A DNA stretch of 64,000 bases from Mycogone perniciosa (taxonomy: Eukaryota > Ascomycota > Sordariomycetes > Hypocreales > Hypocreaceae): assembly GCA_025331125.1 (NCBI GenBank), contig JAOALB010000122.1, forward strand, positions 105,629-169,628. The letters are read 5' to 3'. A model generated the notes under the pieces. It searched no databases, was not told where the DNA came from, and saw only the letters and a program-made list of their open reading frames with translations. The position numbers were made by a program, and so were the translations under genes. Numbering within the stretch: position 1 is the stretch's first letter; each line of letters opens with the position of its first letter. Of the stretch, positions 1 to 11,700 are shown piece after piece.

Positions 1-2
1 CT

Positions 3-1931
3 GAACCCGAGGATGTGTTGAAGAAGATGGCCCCCAATTTCCATGAGCTCCTCGCATCTTCTAAATGGAAAGACCGCAAGGAGGCCGTTGATGGACTCTA
101 CCAGGCATTGAACGTTCCCCGAATCAAGGATGGCGACTTCAACGAAGTCACAAGGGGCCTCGCCAAGTGTATGAAGGACGCCAACGTTGCGGTTGTGACC
201 CAAGCAGCACAATGTATCGACCTCCTGGCGAAGGGCTTGCGCCAAAGCTTTGGCAAGTACCGGACCACTGTTATGCAACCCATCATGGAACGACTAAAGG
301 AAAAGAAGGCTACGGTTTCAGACGCTCTGGGGGGTGCTCTCGACGCCACATTTTCGGCAACATCTCTATCTGATTGTCTGGAGGACATTTTCGCATACCT
401 TGTCAACAAGAACCCCCAGATAAAAGAAGGCACCATGAAGTTTCTGATTCGCTGTCTTCGGACCACCCGCGACGTACCAAGCAAGCCTGAAATCGCATCT
501 ATATGCGAGGCAGGGAAGAAGCTCTTGTCAGAATCTAGTCCCGCTCTGCGTGATGGTGGTGCCGAAATCCTCGGAACTGTCATGAAGATCATCGGTGAAC
601 GAGCCATGACCCCTCAACTTGAGGGCCTAGACGATATTCGACGAAACAAGATCAAGGAGTATTTCGAGGCCGCAGAAGTCAAGGCCAAGGAAAAGCCCAA
701 GCCCGTGCCGAAGCCGGCCCCGGCAGCCGCAGCGAAGAAGGCCCCTCTCGGCGCGAAGAAGCCCGCCATGAAAAAGCCCGCCGCCGCTCCTGCGGCTCCT
801 GTTGAGGCCCCCCTGGCTCCTCAGCCAACATCCAAGCCTGCTGCCGCTGGAGGCAAGCTCGGACTTCCCAAGGCGGGTGGGCTCAAAGCTCCCCAGAAAC
901 GAACTCTCGGCGCCCCTGGAATTTCATCACCGCGCAGGGCACCTCCAGTTATGCCGCTAGATGACGATCCCTTACCACCAACACCACAACCCCGAGGTCT
1001 ATCTCGGGGCTTGGCCGGTCGCTCGCTAGCCAAGCCTGCTCCGACACCAATTCAGATGCCTCCAGATTCGCCAACTCCATCGAGTGGCTTGACCGCTGTG
1101 GAGAGGGCCGAGCTGGAAGAGTTGCGGGCTGCGAACGAGCGATTGACTCGTCAAATCGAGGAGATGAGACAAGAGCGGAGCAAGTTCATGTCTGAGATCC
1201 AAGAGTTGAAAAATCAAAATGCAGGCCTGATCGAGGATCACACACGCGATGTCTTGAGCATCAAGGCCAAGGAAACGCAGCTTGTCCGTGCCCGTAGTGA
1301 CGCCGAGGCAACCGAGCAAGTGAATGACAGGCTGAGACGTGAGTTGGAGCGCTTAAAGAGAGCGCTTAGCCGTGCCGAGGGGCTGAATGCCTCGGGAATG
1401 ACCAGTCCTGGTAAGTCTGACTACTTTTATGGCTGTGCTGTATCTGTCCTGGAGTCATATCTAACATCTTGCTATCAGTTCTCGCATCTCCCACACATGA
1501 CGACGTTGGCATCTACCGTGACTCCATCTCCGGCCCTAGTGGCCGCAATAGGATGAGCATTGTGAGCACTTTGATGGAGGAAAAAGAAAACGGAGAAGCG
1601 GCATATCCCAGAGGCAAATTGAGTCCCGAGATGCGTTACGCGGGAAGTGGCACTTCATCTGGACGCGGCTCACCTGCTAGAGGCTATCGAAGTGTCGCGC
1701 ATCACGATGACGGCGGCGATATCAGGACTACTAGAGAGCGCCCTGTATCGTCGCTGCCGCAGCCATCAACAAATGGCGAAGTAGAGAGTTGGAGACGAGC
1801 GGCGGAAGTGACAAGTCAGTTGAAGGCCAGAATTGAACAGATGAAGGTGTGTGCCCCCGCACGTTTGGTCAGTCTAAGTTGGTGATGTCTCTAACAATCA
1901 GCAGGCAAAACAGGGATTTGCCCGACCTTGA
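3..1931 (+). CDS. Stu2/Alp14/XMAP215-family microtubule polymerase, C-terminal part (5' end outside window)
   Basis: The frame is open from the left edge, so the gene begins upstream. Proposed exons are 3-1410, 1479-1846 and 1902-1931, with introns of 68 and 55 bp (GTAAGT...CAG and GTGTGT...CAG, each with a CTAAC branch site). The last acceptor could be 3 bases later. The first 230 or so residues are helical HEAT repeats of a TOG domain (a late TOG of the array). An Ala/Pro/Lys-rich basic linker follows at about residues 230-360, then a leucine-heptad coiled coil at about 370-455 and a Ser/Gly/Arg-rich tail. In this family TOG domains bind tubulin dimers, the basic linker binds the microtubule lattice and the coiled coil dimerises, at plus ends, spindle pole bodies and kinetochores. 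The order TOG, basic linker, coiled coil is what supports the call. The N-terminal TOG domain is not visible here. Confidence 0.9.
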
Positions 1932-3018
1932 TGCTGGCGATTTACGATTACTGATGAATGAACATGGCACAATAATCGAATCTATTACCCAGTGTCCCAA
2001 TATGTTCTTTTGATGATGATGATTAGGCAGCAACACTCAGCGACTCTGCCTAATGGCTGAGGTTGACGGGATATTGTGTGCATTTCTAAGGCGTTGGACG
2101 CATACCCCTTTTGCGTGAATTTGGTTGATAGAAAATATGAACGCGGTCATACTGCTTGGGAACGTTACAGGTGTGAGTGGTACATACAGGTTGATGGACG
2201 AATGTTACGATATATGGAATTATTCTGGGCAGGGCTTAGCCTTCATTATACCAACCAATTCATTCGACTATTATCATGGAGATATATTATTAACATGATT
2301 TTAATTGATACTCACTTTTGATCACACTTTTATTATCTGGCCCAATTTTAAATTTGAAACTATCCCAGTAATGGTCTATTTACTTGTCTGTGTTACAAAG
2401 TATTATTACACCAGCACTCGATGTGTGATGATCCCTTTTGGTTCTGCTTTGGTGCAGTCGACTTACCCTACGTCCTAATTTACAGCAAGAGGCGAGATAG
2501 AAATAATTATCGACAATGCTCAAATACATAAATAGACATTCGAATTATAATCTTAAGAGTTTGCAGTAGGCGGGATGTCGTGGGCAACGAAAATCGAACT
2601 CTGTATCCTCCACATAATTTTATATGGGAAATCAGATCACAAGTAAAGGGAAAGATGGCGGATGAACAGTATAGGCGTCAGGGGGAAGAACAGCCACAGG
2701 GACAACATTAGTGGAAAAAGTAGAAATAAAAATAAAAATAGTATTCGAATTGCGTGCTTCTAAACACTATCCAAACGAGTTGACGGAAAGAAAGTTGTCT
2801 TGATACTTACCTGATCTTGGCTGTGACACTTGGCGAGGTCAAGGTTGAGCGGTTGAATTCCATGGCAATGTGGGCGAAGCTGGAGAGGCCAGCGGAGGGC
2901 GTACCGGTAGTTAGTGGTGCTGGAGTTGGAGCTGGTAAAGTGTGCGAGTTGGTTAATGGGGTTTATTGAGTCTGGAATGGGAAGATGGTCGCTTGTATAT
3001 ATATGTTGTATCCCGTCT
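1932..3018. other. Convergent intergenic region, no gene seen
   Basis: This spacer lies between the 3' ends of the Stu2-like gene (+) and the DUF3429 gene (-). It is AT-rich and carries short T/A runs that could serve as 3' UTR and polyadenylation signals for both genes. The small open frames on either strand lack family-like sequence and look random. No RNA gene was recognised. Confidence 0.6.
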
Positions 3019-4367
3019 CTATTTGTTCTTGCCGTGGTCGTTCGCGTCCTGTTCTTGGCTTGGATCGACTTTATCCTCATTGCTCTTGATCTTCGCTTTA
3101 TCCTTGTTCTCAGCTTTGTCATCGCTCATGTCTTTATTTACTCCCTTACTTTCGCCCTTGTTCCCGTTGGCTTCATCCTTGCTATCAGTCTTTTCGTCCC
3201 TTTTCTGGCTGTCTTCACCTTTCGGCTTGTCCTTTTTCTCCTTCGCCTCGGCTTCCTTTTTGGCCTTTTTGGTCTCCTTCTCTTTTCTGATTTTCTCCTT
3301 CTCATCGGCTTCTAATTTGGTCCAGTTGGTGTGCTTGTCCGCAATGCCTGAATCGGCCATCTTAGAATGCAGGCTCTGCTTGCTCAGGGCTCCATTCTGA
3401 GCGATTTTGGCACGGCCAACCAGGGAAATGAAGATAGCGAGGCCCACCATAGCGGTCAAGAGGAAGCGATATTTGGCGTACCACGAAGGTGCCCATCCGC
3501 GAGTCGTAGCGCGTGAATCGGCGTAGTAGAGGGCGACAAAGGCACCAAACTGTGTCGACAGAGCGTACTCGATGGGCATAAGAAGGGTGGGCCAGGCAAC
3601 AACGGAGGCAGCTAGGCCCATGCCGTAGCGGAAGCGGGTTCTGTCGCGCTGTGGCTGTCTCTCTGCATACTCAAGGCCCTAGAAATGGCTGGCGTTAGTT
3701 CGAATGCAAGCCATATGAAGAGTAGCCTTACCCAGTGAATTGCGCCTAGAAAAGAGATGATGACTGCCCCATATCCGAGTTGAAGTGGTTCGATCACGTC
3801 AAGCAGGTATCTCGCTGTATCATGGTTGACAAATATGGCATCATGGAATGCGTTGCCTGTAGGCACTTCCTTTGTCAAGTCCCAAGCCAGGAACACAGTC
3901 GACAGCGAGGTAGCGAGATAAGGGACTGTCCCCGATAAACCGAGGATATGAGCTTCGCGAGGGACGGTGTCAAGACGGAATGTGTCTTTGACGACGTCCT
4001 GCAGTTGTTTAGCTTCTACTACAATGTAGCCGTTAATGATTTTGGAACCCACAATATCATGCTTAAGATCTTTTCTAATGTCCACGTTCTCATCGGCGTG
4101 AACTGTGGTGGACTCTAATACGCGGCGGACAGAGCTTGTGGTGGAGACCTCTTCGGGCCGTGCCTCGAGCTTCTCCTGGGCAACTTCCTTCTCATGCTCC
4201 TCGTCGATAGGCTGTCCAGGAGGACGGCGAGCGGAGCTGCTGATTGGCAATGCCATGGAAGGCTGTAATGGGCGCCATGACTGCTGGGTAAGAGAGGGAG
4301 TCTGACGCAAGGTTGCCCGCGAAGCTCTTGCAACAGAGCGAAGTAAAAGCGGCGGGGCTCGAAACAT
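3019..4367 (-). CDS. Mitochondrial inner-membrane protein of the DUF3429 family
   Basis: Two exons on the minus strand, 4367-3732 and 3678-3019, are joined by a 53-bp intron (GTAAGG...CTAG, phase 0) and give 431 aa. The N-terminus is rich in Arg, Ser, Ala and Leu without acidic residues, as expected of a mitochondrial presequence. About four to five hydrophobic segments follow, roughly at residues 143-167, 193-215, 220-250 and 265-285. The C-terminal 130 residues are an extreme Lys/Glu/Asp-rich low-complexity tail. Fungal DUF3429 proteins are annotated as mitochondrial inner-membrane proteins of poorly known function, so no biochemical role is claimed. The gene is transcribed divergently from VPS13. 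The start at 4367 is the first ATG that places the presequence-like stretch at the N-terminus. Confidence 0.82.
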
Positions 4368-5400
4368 GGTATCTCAGATTGCAGAGTTTTGGAACTGGAA
4401 TTGAAAGGGAGCTGAGTTCTTGCACGGAATCCGAATCATTGATCATGGATGTCTATAGGATTCAATAATAGAGGTATGAGTCTAAGTTGTGAGGATCGAA
4501 GTTGAAGCTGGTTAGCCCAATCGCTTGATTGATGTTGCGGAATACTGAACAGCCAGCGGATAAGACGAGAGAAGAGAAATATACAGCTCCTGAAGCTGTG
4601 ACGCCATGATGGCTTTTGAATGAAGCAGGATTGATGATCGACCATGGTGACGTCATGGCTACGCCATGAGGTATGACCAGGAGGAGCGAGAAGAATATTT
4701 TTTTTTATCTCGATTATTTTTTTCCCTGAAAGAAGTATTCCTAAACTGTCCGGGTAGTTTTAGTCAATGGTTGGACAAAGAAATCCTGACGCTGCTGTGG
4801 CGAGTTCGTGATGGGAGGCTTCAAGTCGTTGAGAACTCGGGGTTGGTGGTTGATTAGCTCATGGTAGAACATTGGTAGAGTAAATTGGGTCCAAACAATT
4901 TGACACCATGCCATTTCCCAATGTATATGACCTCCTGGAGCAACTGAATTTGCCTTTGAATCACAACAAATATTCACCTTTCTGTATCCATGACTGTTCA
5001 TGACAGAAAGGAACCGTACAAAGATCTGGCTATGCGTACGTGATTATGCAACGAACACAGAGCTGGCAGAATGACCGTCAAAACTCCGGCTAATTGTCGA
5101 TGGTACGTACCTTCGTACTAAGCTGCCTTGGTTCCGAGGGTACGGAGTACGTACTAGGTACTAATACTTCGTACAGCGCATGGGGTACGTCACACGTCAT
5201 TGCAACTCCGTCATTGATCTGCCAAGGTAAGGTAAGGCGCGCCATCGCGAGGCCTCAGTAATTTTGCAATGCCCAACATCATACCTACGGTGCGCACCTC
5301 TCTAGCCTAAGCACCTAATTGTCGTCCTAGAACCGGATTCCAGACGCCCGTTTCTTCATCTCGAATAGTTTACGTTATCACTTTTTCGCCTCTCCCCTCT

Positions 5401-5468
5401 CTTCCCTCCCTTCCCTCTCTTCCCTCCCTTCCCTCTCTTCCCTCCCTTCCCTCTCTTCCCCTCCTCAG
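5401..5468. repeat. Pyrimidine-only tandem repeat, 18-bp unit, about 3.8 copies
   Basis: The unit CTTCCCTCCCTTCCCTCT is repeated three times exactly from 5401 to 5454, and a partial fourth copy follows. The tract contains only C and T on the plus strand and lies about 290 bp upstream of the VPS13 start codon, in the promoter or 5' leader. CT-rich tracts near fungal transcription starts are common. Confidence 0.9.
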
Positions 5469-5535
5469 GCTGCCCTGGTCCTGCAGTCGAAACCCCACGA
5501 GACCCAATTCTACCCAATTCCTCCACCTCTTCATC

Positions 5536-5567
5536 CGCCATACGCCATACGCCATACGCCATACGCC
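5536..5567. repeat. 7-bp tandem repeat CGCCATA, four copies plus a partial
   Basis: Four exact copies of CGCCATA run from 5536 to 5563, followed by CGCC. The repeat is in the VPS13 upstream region, about 195 bp before the ATG. It is a simple microsatellite and may vary between strains. Confidence 0.9.
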
Positions 5568-5760
5568 CAGAGACAACGGCTGCGATTGAAGTTACGGCTT
5601 CGGTTCGAATCGACCGACAGACAGAGAAGCAACTGGCGGGCACAGCTGCTGTGCGTAGCCTGACTCTCCAGTCACCACCAATGTCCCCCCAGTAGATCCT
5701 CACAACGCGGCTCCAACCCTCGTTTCTCCCCACCAGGGTTACGGCACCAACACCGCCAAT

Positions 5761-8700
5761 ATGTTGGAAGGACTCGTCGCCGGCCTGCTCAACCGCTTCT
5801 TGGGCATGTATGTCAAGAACTTCGACCCTACACAGCTCAAGGTTGGCATCTGGTCTGGCGATGTGAAGCTTCGCAACCTCGAGCTCCGACGTGAGGCCCT
5901 CGACCAGCTGAAGCTTCCTATCAACGTCGTAGAGGGCCACTTGGGCGAACTCACACTTATAATCCCCTGGTCCAACATCCGTGGGGCGCCTGTCAGAGTC
6001 TTCATTGAAGATGTCTACCTACTCGCCAGTCCCAAAGAAGAGGCTGAATACGATGAAGAGGAGGAACAGCGCAGGAGGCAAAGGCTGAAGATGGAGAAGC
6101 TGGAAAGTGCCGAGCTGCTTAAGGAAAGGAACCGAGCAGGCATGAGCCAGGAAGAGCAAAAGAAGAACCAGAGCTTTGCCCAGAGCCTTGCCACCAAGGT
6201 CGCCGACAATGTCCAGATTACCGTCAAGAACATCCATATCCGCTACGAAGACTCCATCTCCGCCCCGGGTCACCCGTTCGCCCTCGGACTCACACTCGAA
6301 GAGTTCAGCGCAGTCAGCACCGATGGCCAATGGAAACCAACCTTTATACAAGAGGCATCCACTGTTACGCACAAACTGGCGACTCTTGGGGCCCTGGCCG
6401 TGTACTGGAATACGGATACAGACCTATTCAGCACCGGCCGCGAGGCTACGAGCCCATCGCAAGAGATAATGTCTCATGAAGAGATGGTCGAGAAGTTTAA
6501 GAGCATGGTCGGCAAAGCGCGCACATCCACCGCGAACCATCAGTTTATCCTCAAACCTGTCAATGGGCAGGCGAAGATCGAACTTGACAAAACGGACGAT
6601 GTTAACGTGCCCAAGTTTAAAGCTAACCTCTTGTTTGAAGAGATCGGCGTTGTCTTGGACGATGACCAATATCGCGATGCGCTGATGATGGTCGACCTCT
6701 TCCATTACTTCATTCGCCACCAGGAGTATAAAGCATTGAAACCAAAAGGTATTGCAGTAAAGGAAGACCCCCGCGCCTGGTTACAATTTGCAGTCAACGC
6801 AGTGCTGGGCAAAATTCACGACAGAAATCGCAAGTGGTCTTGGGCTTATTTCAAGGAGCGCCGAGATGATCGCAGGCGGTACATTGAACTCTTCAAAAAG
6901 AAGAAGCAACAGCAGCAGATGACCCCTGAGGAGATTGATGACCTTGAGAAGCTGGAGTGCAAGCTTGGCTATCAGGACCTCAGATTCTGGCGCTCATTAG
7001 CCCGTAATCAGTTGAAGAAGGAGAACGCGCTGGCCTTGAGGAGGCAACCCCAGCAACAAGACCAGCAGGGCTGGCTTGCCTGGATGTGGGGCTCAAAGCC
7101 AATGGGTACAGTTGAGGAGAACGAGGAAAACATACAGATGACAGAAGAGCAGCGAAAGGAGCTTTACGAGATGATCGACTGGGATGAAAAAGCTGCCCTG
7201 ACTGAGTCTGTGGATGTCCCTCGTGAAGCAGTCCAGATGTGCATTGAGACGTCACTAAGCACTGGTAGCTTCACCCTCAAAAAGAGTCCTCACCACAATC
7301 CAATGGATCTCCTGAGTCTGCATTTTGATGTGTTCAAAGCCAAAGCTCTGCAAAGGAAAGACTCTATACTAGCTAGTATGAGCCTTGGGGGTCTGAGAGT
7401 CAACGATGGCACAACACCTGATAGTCTCTATCCTGAGATTGTCCGTGTCAAGGATGCCCCCACAGCGAAGAGAAGGAAGAGAATATCTCTGAAGGACCTT
7501 GAGAACGAGACTGACGAGCCCTTCTTCGAATTCGAGATTGAAAAGAACCCCATTGAACGAGAAGGAGATATTGCAGTCGTTGGCAAGTTGAAACCCTTAG
7601 AGGTAGTCTGGAATCCAAACTTTGTCGTGGGGGTTGTCGATTTCTTCAGGCCACCCGAAAGGCACATGGAATCAATCACTGCCTTGATGGAAACTGCTGG
7701 TGCCACAGTCGAAGGCCTTCGGGAGCAGACCCGAGCAGGCTTGGAATTCGCTCTGGAAGAGCATAAAACCATCAACGCCGAGCTGGATCTTCAGGCGCCG
7801 CTCATTATTGTGCCTGTAAGCATTACTACAGAGCATTCGACGTGTTTGGTTGTGGATGCTGGTCATATCCACGTCAACAGTCAGTTGGTCGACCAAGACA
7901 CTTTGAAGGAAATCCAAGCCAAACAACGACAGTCATACAATGATGATGACTTCAAGAGGCTCGAGTCAGCCATGTACGACAAATTTATTGTCAAGCTCAG
8001 TTCCACTCAGGTGCTCATCGGCCCGTCAATCGAGGATGCCAAATTGCATTTGGGCGACAAAGGTGGCGGGTCACAACTGCATGTGGTGGAGCAGATTAAT
8101 GTCGACTTCGTTGTGGAAACATCAATATTGCCTAAAGCACCGAATCTCACCAAGTTGAAGGTCTCGGGTCACCTACCGATGCTGCATGCTACAGTCTCCG
8201 ACTCCAAGTATAAAAACCTGATGCAGATAATTGATGTCGCCATCCCAAAGTTTGGCAAACCTGAGTTGGAGCAGGCACCAATCATTCGAAGTAGACAGTT
8301 ATCACGCCCGCGGCTGTTGAGCAACGTATCAACATCTGAGAAGTCACAGCGCAAGTCACAGCGCGACCGGCGGCAGTCCGTTCCTTTTCCATTCCTGCAA
8401 ACCCAAACCGCAGTTATCCTAGAAGATGTCGATGATGATGATGACGATTTCGAAGATGCTTCCGATGGAGCCGATGGCCAGCAGCTCAAGATACAGCAGC
8501 GTAGCTTCGAGTTCAACTTCAAGGTCGATACTCTGAAGGGCTCGCTTTATCGCAGTGACCAGGACAAGGTCAAGCCCGATGTTCTACTTGTCGAGCTAGT
8601 GGCGGAGCGGTTCGATCTCTCCTTCTATACTCGGCCTTATGACATGGCCGCTGAGCTGTCCCTTGGATCTGTGACTATGGACGACTTTGTTGACAACCCA

Positions 8701-11700
8701 CCGGCTGAGTTCAAGTCTATTCTCTCCTCAGGTGACCGTGAAGACCTACAAGCCGGCCGGAGCCTTGTTCTTGTCAAATTCGTCAAGGTGAATCAGCTGT
8801 CTCCCGAGTTTATGTCCAAGTACGATGGGATCGAAACCAACGTTACTGCCGCTATCTCGACCATCAACTTGGTTGTTACTCGGAAAACGCTCCTCACGCT
8901 GCTAGACTTTATCCTCGTCACATTTACCAACACCAATAACGACGACCAGGATGGCCATGTCACTGTCACAGAGATTAGCGATTCTGAAAATGATGTTCCG
9001 AATGGAGACGCGCTTGTAGAATTGAGACAGAACGCAAATGCAGGCTCAATCAGAGTCAAGGTCGACTTGAAGAGTATTCGGCTCATTCTCAACAACGATG
9101 GTATCAAGCTGGCAACGCTCTCTTTCAACCATGCAGACGCAGGCATTTTCCTCCGCGGCAAGACTATGCGCATATTTGCCAAGTTGGGTGACCTCTCCCT
9201 TATTGACGATGTCAACCTCGGAGTTTCAGAGGACTCTCACCTTCGTAAGCTGGTGACTATCCAGGGTGACGATCTTGCGGACTTTCGTTACGAAACGTTT
9301 GATTCGGGAAACCCAAAGGCGTATCCTGGATATGACAGCTCGATATTTCTTCGAGCTGGATCCGTCAGGGTCAATTTCGTGGAAGAGCCATTCCGAAAGA
9401 TCATCGACTTTCTGGTCAAATTTGGGAAAATGCAGGCTCTGTATAATGCCGCGCGACAAGCCGCTGTTAACAGGGCGAGTCAAATACAGCAAAGTCCGAG
9501 CAAGATCAAGTTCGACATTGTGGTTAATACACCCATCGTCATCTTCCCCCGTTCAGTCGTCCCTGGTCGTTCTAAACGTGATCTGATCACGGCATACCTA
9601 GGTGAAATATATGCACAAAATAAGTTCGTGCCACTCGACGACGGTCAAGATGCTGATATTGCTATGAAAATCTCCGCGGGCATCAGGAACATTCGCCTCA
9701 CATCAGACCTCTACTATGATGATAACCAATCGGAAGAATTGGAGATGATCGACCATGTTGACCTTGGGTTTCGTATTACTCACGCAGAGCACAAGGACGG
9801 CAGGAAGCGACCTGAAACGGAAGTTGAAGGGAATGTGTCCGATATTAAGCTTCGAGTGACCCAACATCAGCTCAAATTCTTGATGGACATCTCCAAATCA
9901 GTTCCAGCTGCGTTTGCTGGTGATGGCGACGTAAATGATGAGGCCGAGCGACTCGTCGATGACCAAACGTTGGAGCGCGCTAAGGCTGTGCCATCTGATG
10001 ACCAATATAGCGAGAAACAGCTTCTTGTCGATCTTTCTCCAGAGTTGGGCTCTCTTCAAAACACGTGGACAAAACTGGATTTTGTATTCCAGGCAAATAC
10101 CGTGGGTCTGGAGCTCATCATGGCGCCGGAAGATGGACCTGTCAACGACATAGTTGCATGTAGTCTTTCTCGGTTCTCTCTTGATGGTACAAAGGTAAAG
10201 ACGAGAATGTTGTCCGATGGCTCATTGGAAGCAGAACTTCTCGTTCGTTCGTTCACCATCTATGACAGCCGGCCTAGAGAGACCAACAAGTATCGGCGAA
10301 TAATGACCTCTTCTAATAATGATGCCCAGCAACTGATGGCCAGTATAACCATGTCCGGTGGTCAGGAGCGCAGTCTTATCGCAATGGCGACAATCGACAG
10401 TCCGCGAGTGATTTTCGCTCTGGACTATCTCTTTGCCATCCAGAAATTCGCTACCGAAGGGCTAACGGCTGATGAAGCGAGTCCCATTGATACTGAAAGC
10501 CTATCGGAGAGTGTCGAAGAATCTGATACGGAATCCATGCAGGTGGCCTTTAATACGGCACCATCGCAGCGACAGTCCACGGGCTCACAGTCGCTGAGTT
10601 CTCTGCGACGAGGTTCATCAAGTGTGGGTAATGGAGAGGCCAAGCAAAATCCTCAACCGGCAATGAGCGTAGCTTTCCGAGTGAACCTTGTCGATGCCCA
10701 AGTCATTCTTATTGCTAACCCCCTGAGCCCAAGCTCAGAAGCAATTGTCTTGGGGATTCGCCAGGTGCTACTTTCACAACAACATGCCCTTACATTCCAG
10801 ATTTCCCAGATTGGAATGTATTTGTGTCGTATGGACAAGTTCGAAACCTCTCGACTGAGGATCATCGACGACTTTTCTATCCAGATGAGCATGGATACTT
10901 CACGACCAAATTCGACGAATATTCACATCGAGATTGAGCCACTGATTTTGCGACTTTCTTTGAGAGACATTTTGCTCGCCGTTCAGATCATCGGCAGGGC
11001 AGGAGAATTATCCGGTGGTGACACCAAAGATTCAGAAGAGTCAGCCGCCGAGCAAAAAGCGAAACAACTGCGAGCTGCCAAGGCAAGACCCAGGACATCC
11101 AGTGGGCGAGGACCCTCGACAACAGGAAAGACGAATGGGTTGAAGACGATTGCTACGTCGCATACAAAAGCGGTTGTGCCAGCCCAGAAACCTATCACCT
11201 CTGCGAAACACGAGGAGCTCTCTGCAACAGTTGACGGTGTTCGAATCGTGCTGATTGGAGATCTCCATGAACTCCCCATTCTTGACATTGGGGTTAAGAA
11301 TTTCACTGCCACTGCCGAAAACTGGACATCAAATTTGAAGGCAGAGGCGGCAGTCGGCATGTATTCGAACGTGTACAATTTCTCCAAGTCAAGCTGGGAG
11401 CCCCTCCTGGAGCCGTGGCAAGTGGGCTTTGGTGTTGCAAAAGATCCAACGTCGGGTTTGCTCTCGGTTGATGTGGTATCAAAGAAGACATTTGACATCA
11501 CCGTAACGACCGCTACCATTGCCCTGGCCTCGAAGTCATTCGACTTCTTGACGACAGCAGAAAACGTCCTTGACAAGCCTCGCGGAGTTGAAGCACCGTA
11601 CCGCATAAGGAATTACACAGGATTTGATGCTGTGGTCCACTCTAAGAGTTCCACAAGTGAGGAGCCCATTACTATCCGTCTTGAAGATGGGATGGAGGCC

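Larger units (their letters stand above)
4368..5760. promoter_or_regulatory. Divergent promoter region between the DUF3429 gene and VPS13
   Basis: This 1.4-kb spacer holds the upstream regions of both genes. Next to VPS13 it contains a pyrimidine-only tandem repeat (5401-5468) and a 7-bp tandem repeat (5536-5567). At 5141-5150 lies TACGGAGTAC, related to a short palindrome family seen several times elsewhere in the window. No TATA box or named factor site can be assigned with confidence. Confidence 0.5.

Noticed and set aside
2914..3400. Hydrophobic open frames on the plus strand
   Set aside because: They are the antisense of the Lys/Glu-rich tail of the DUF3429 protein, which translates into Leu/Phe/Ser-rich sequence by codon complementarity.
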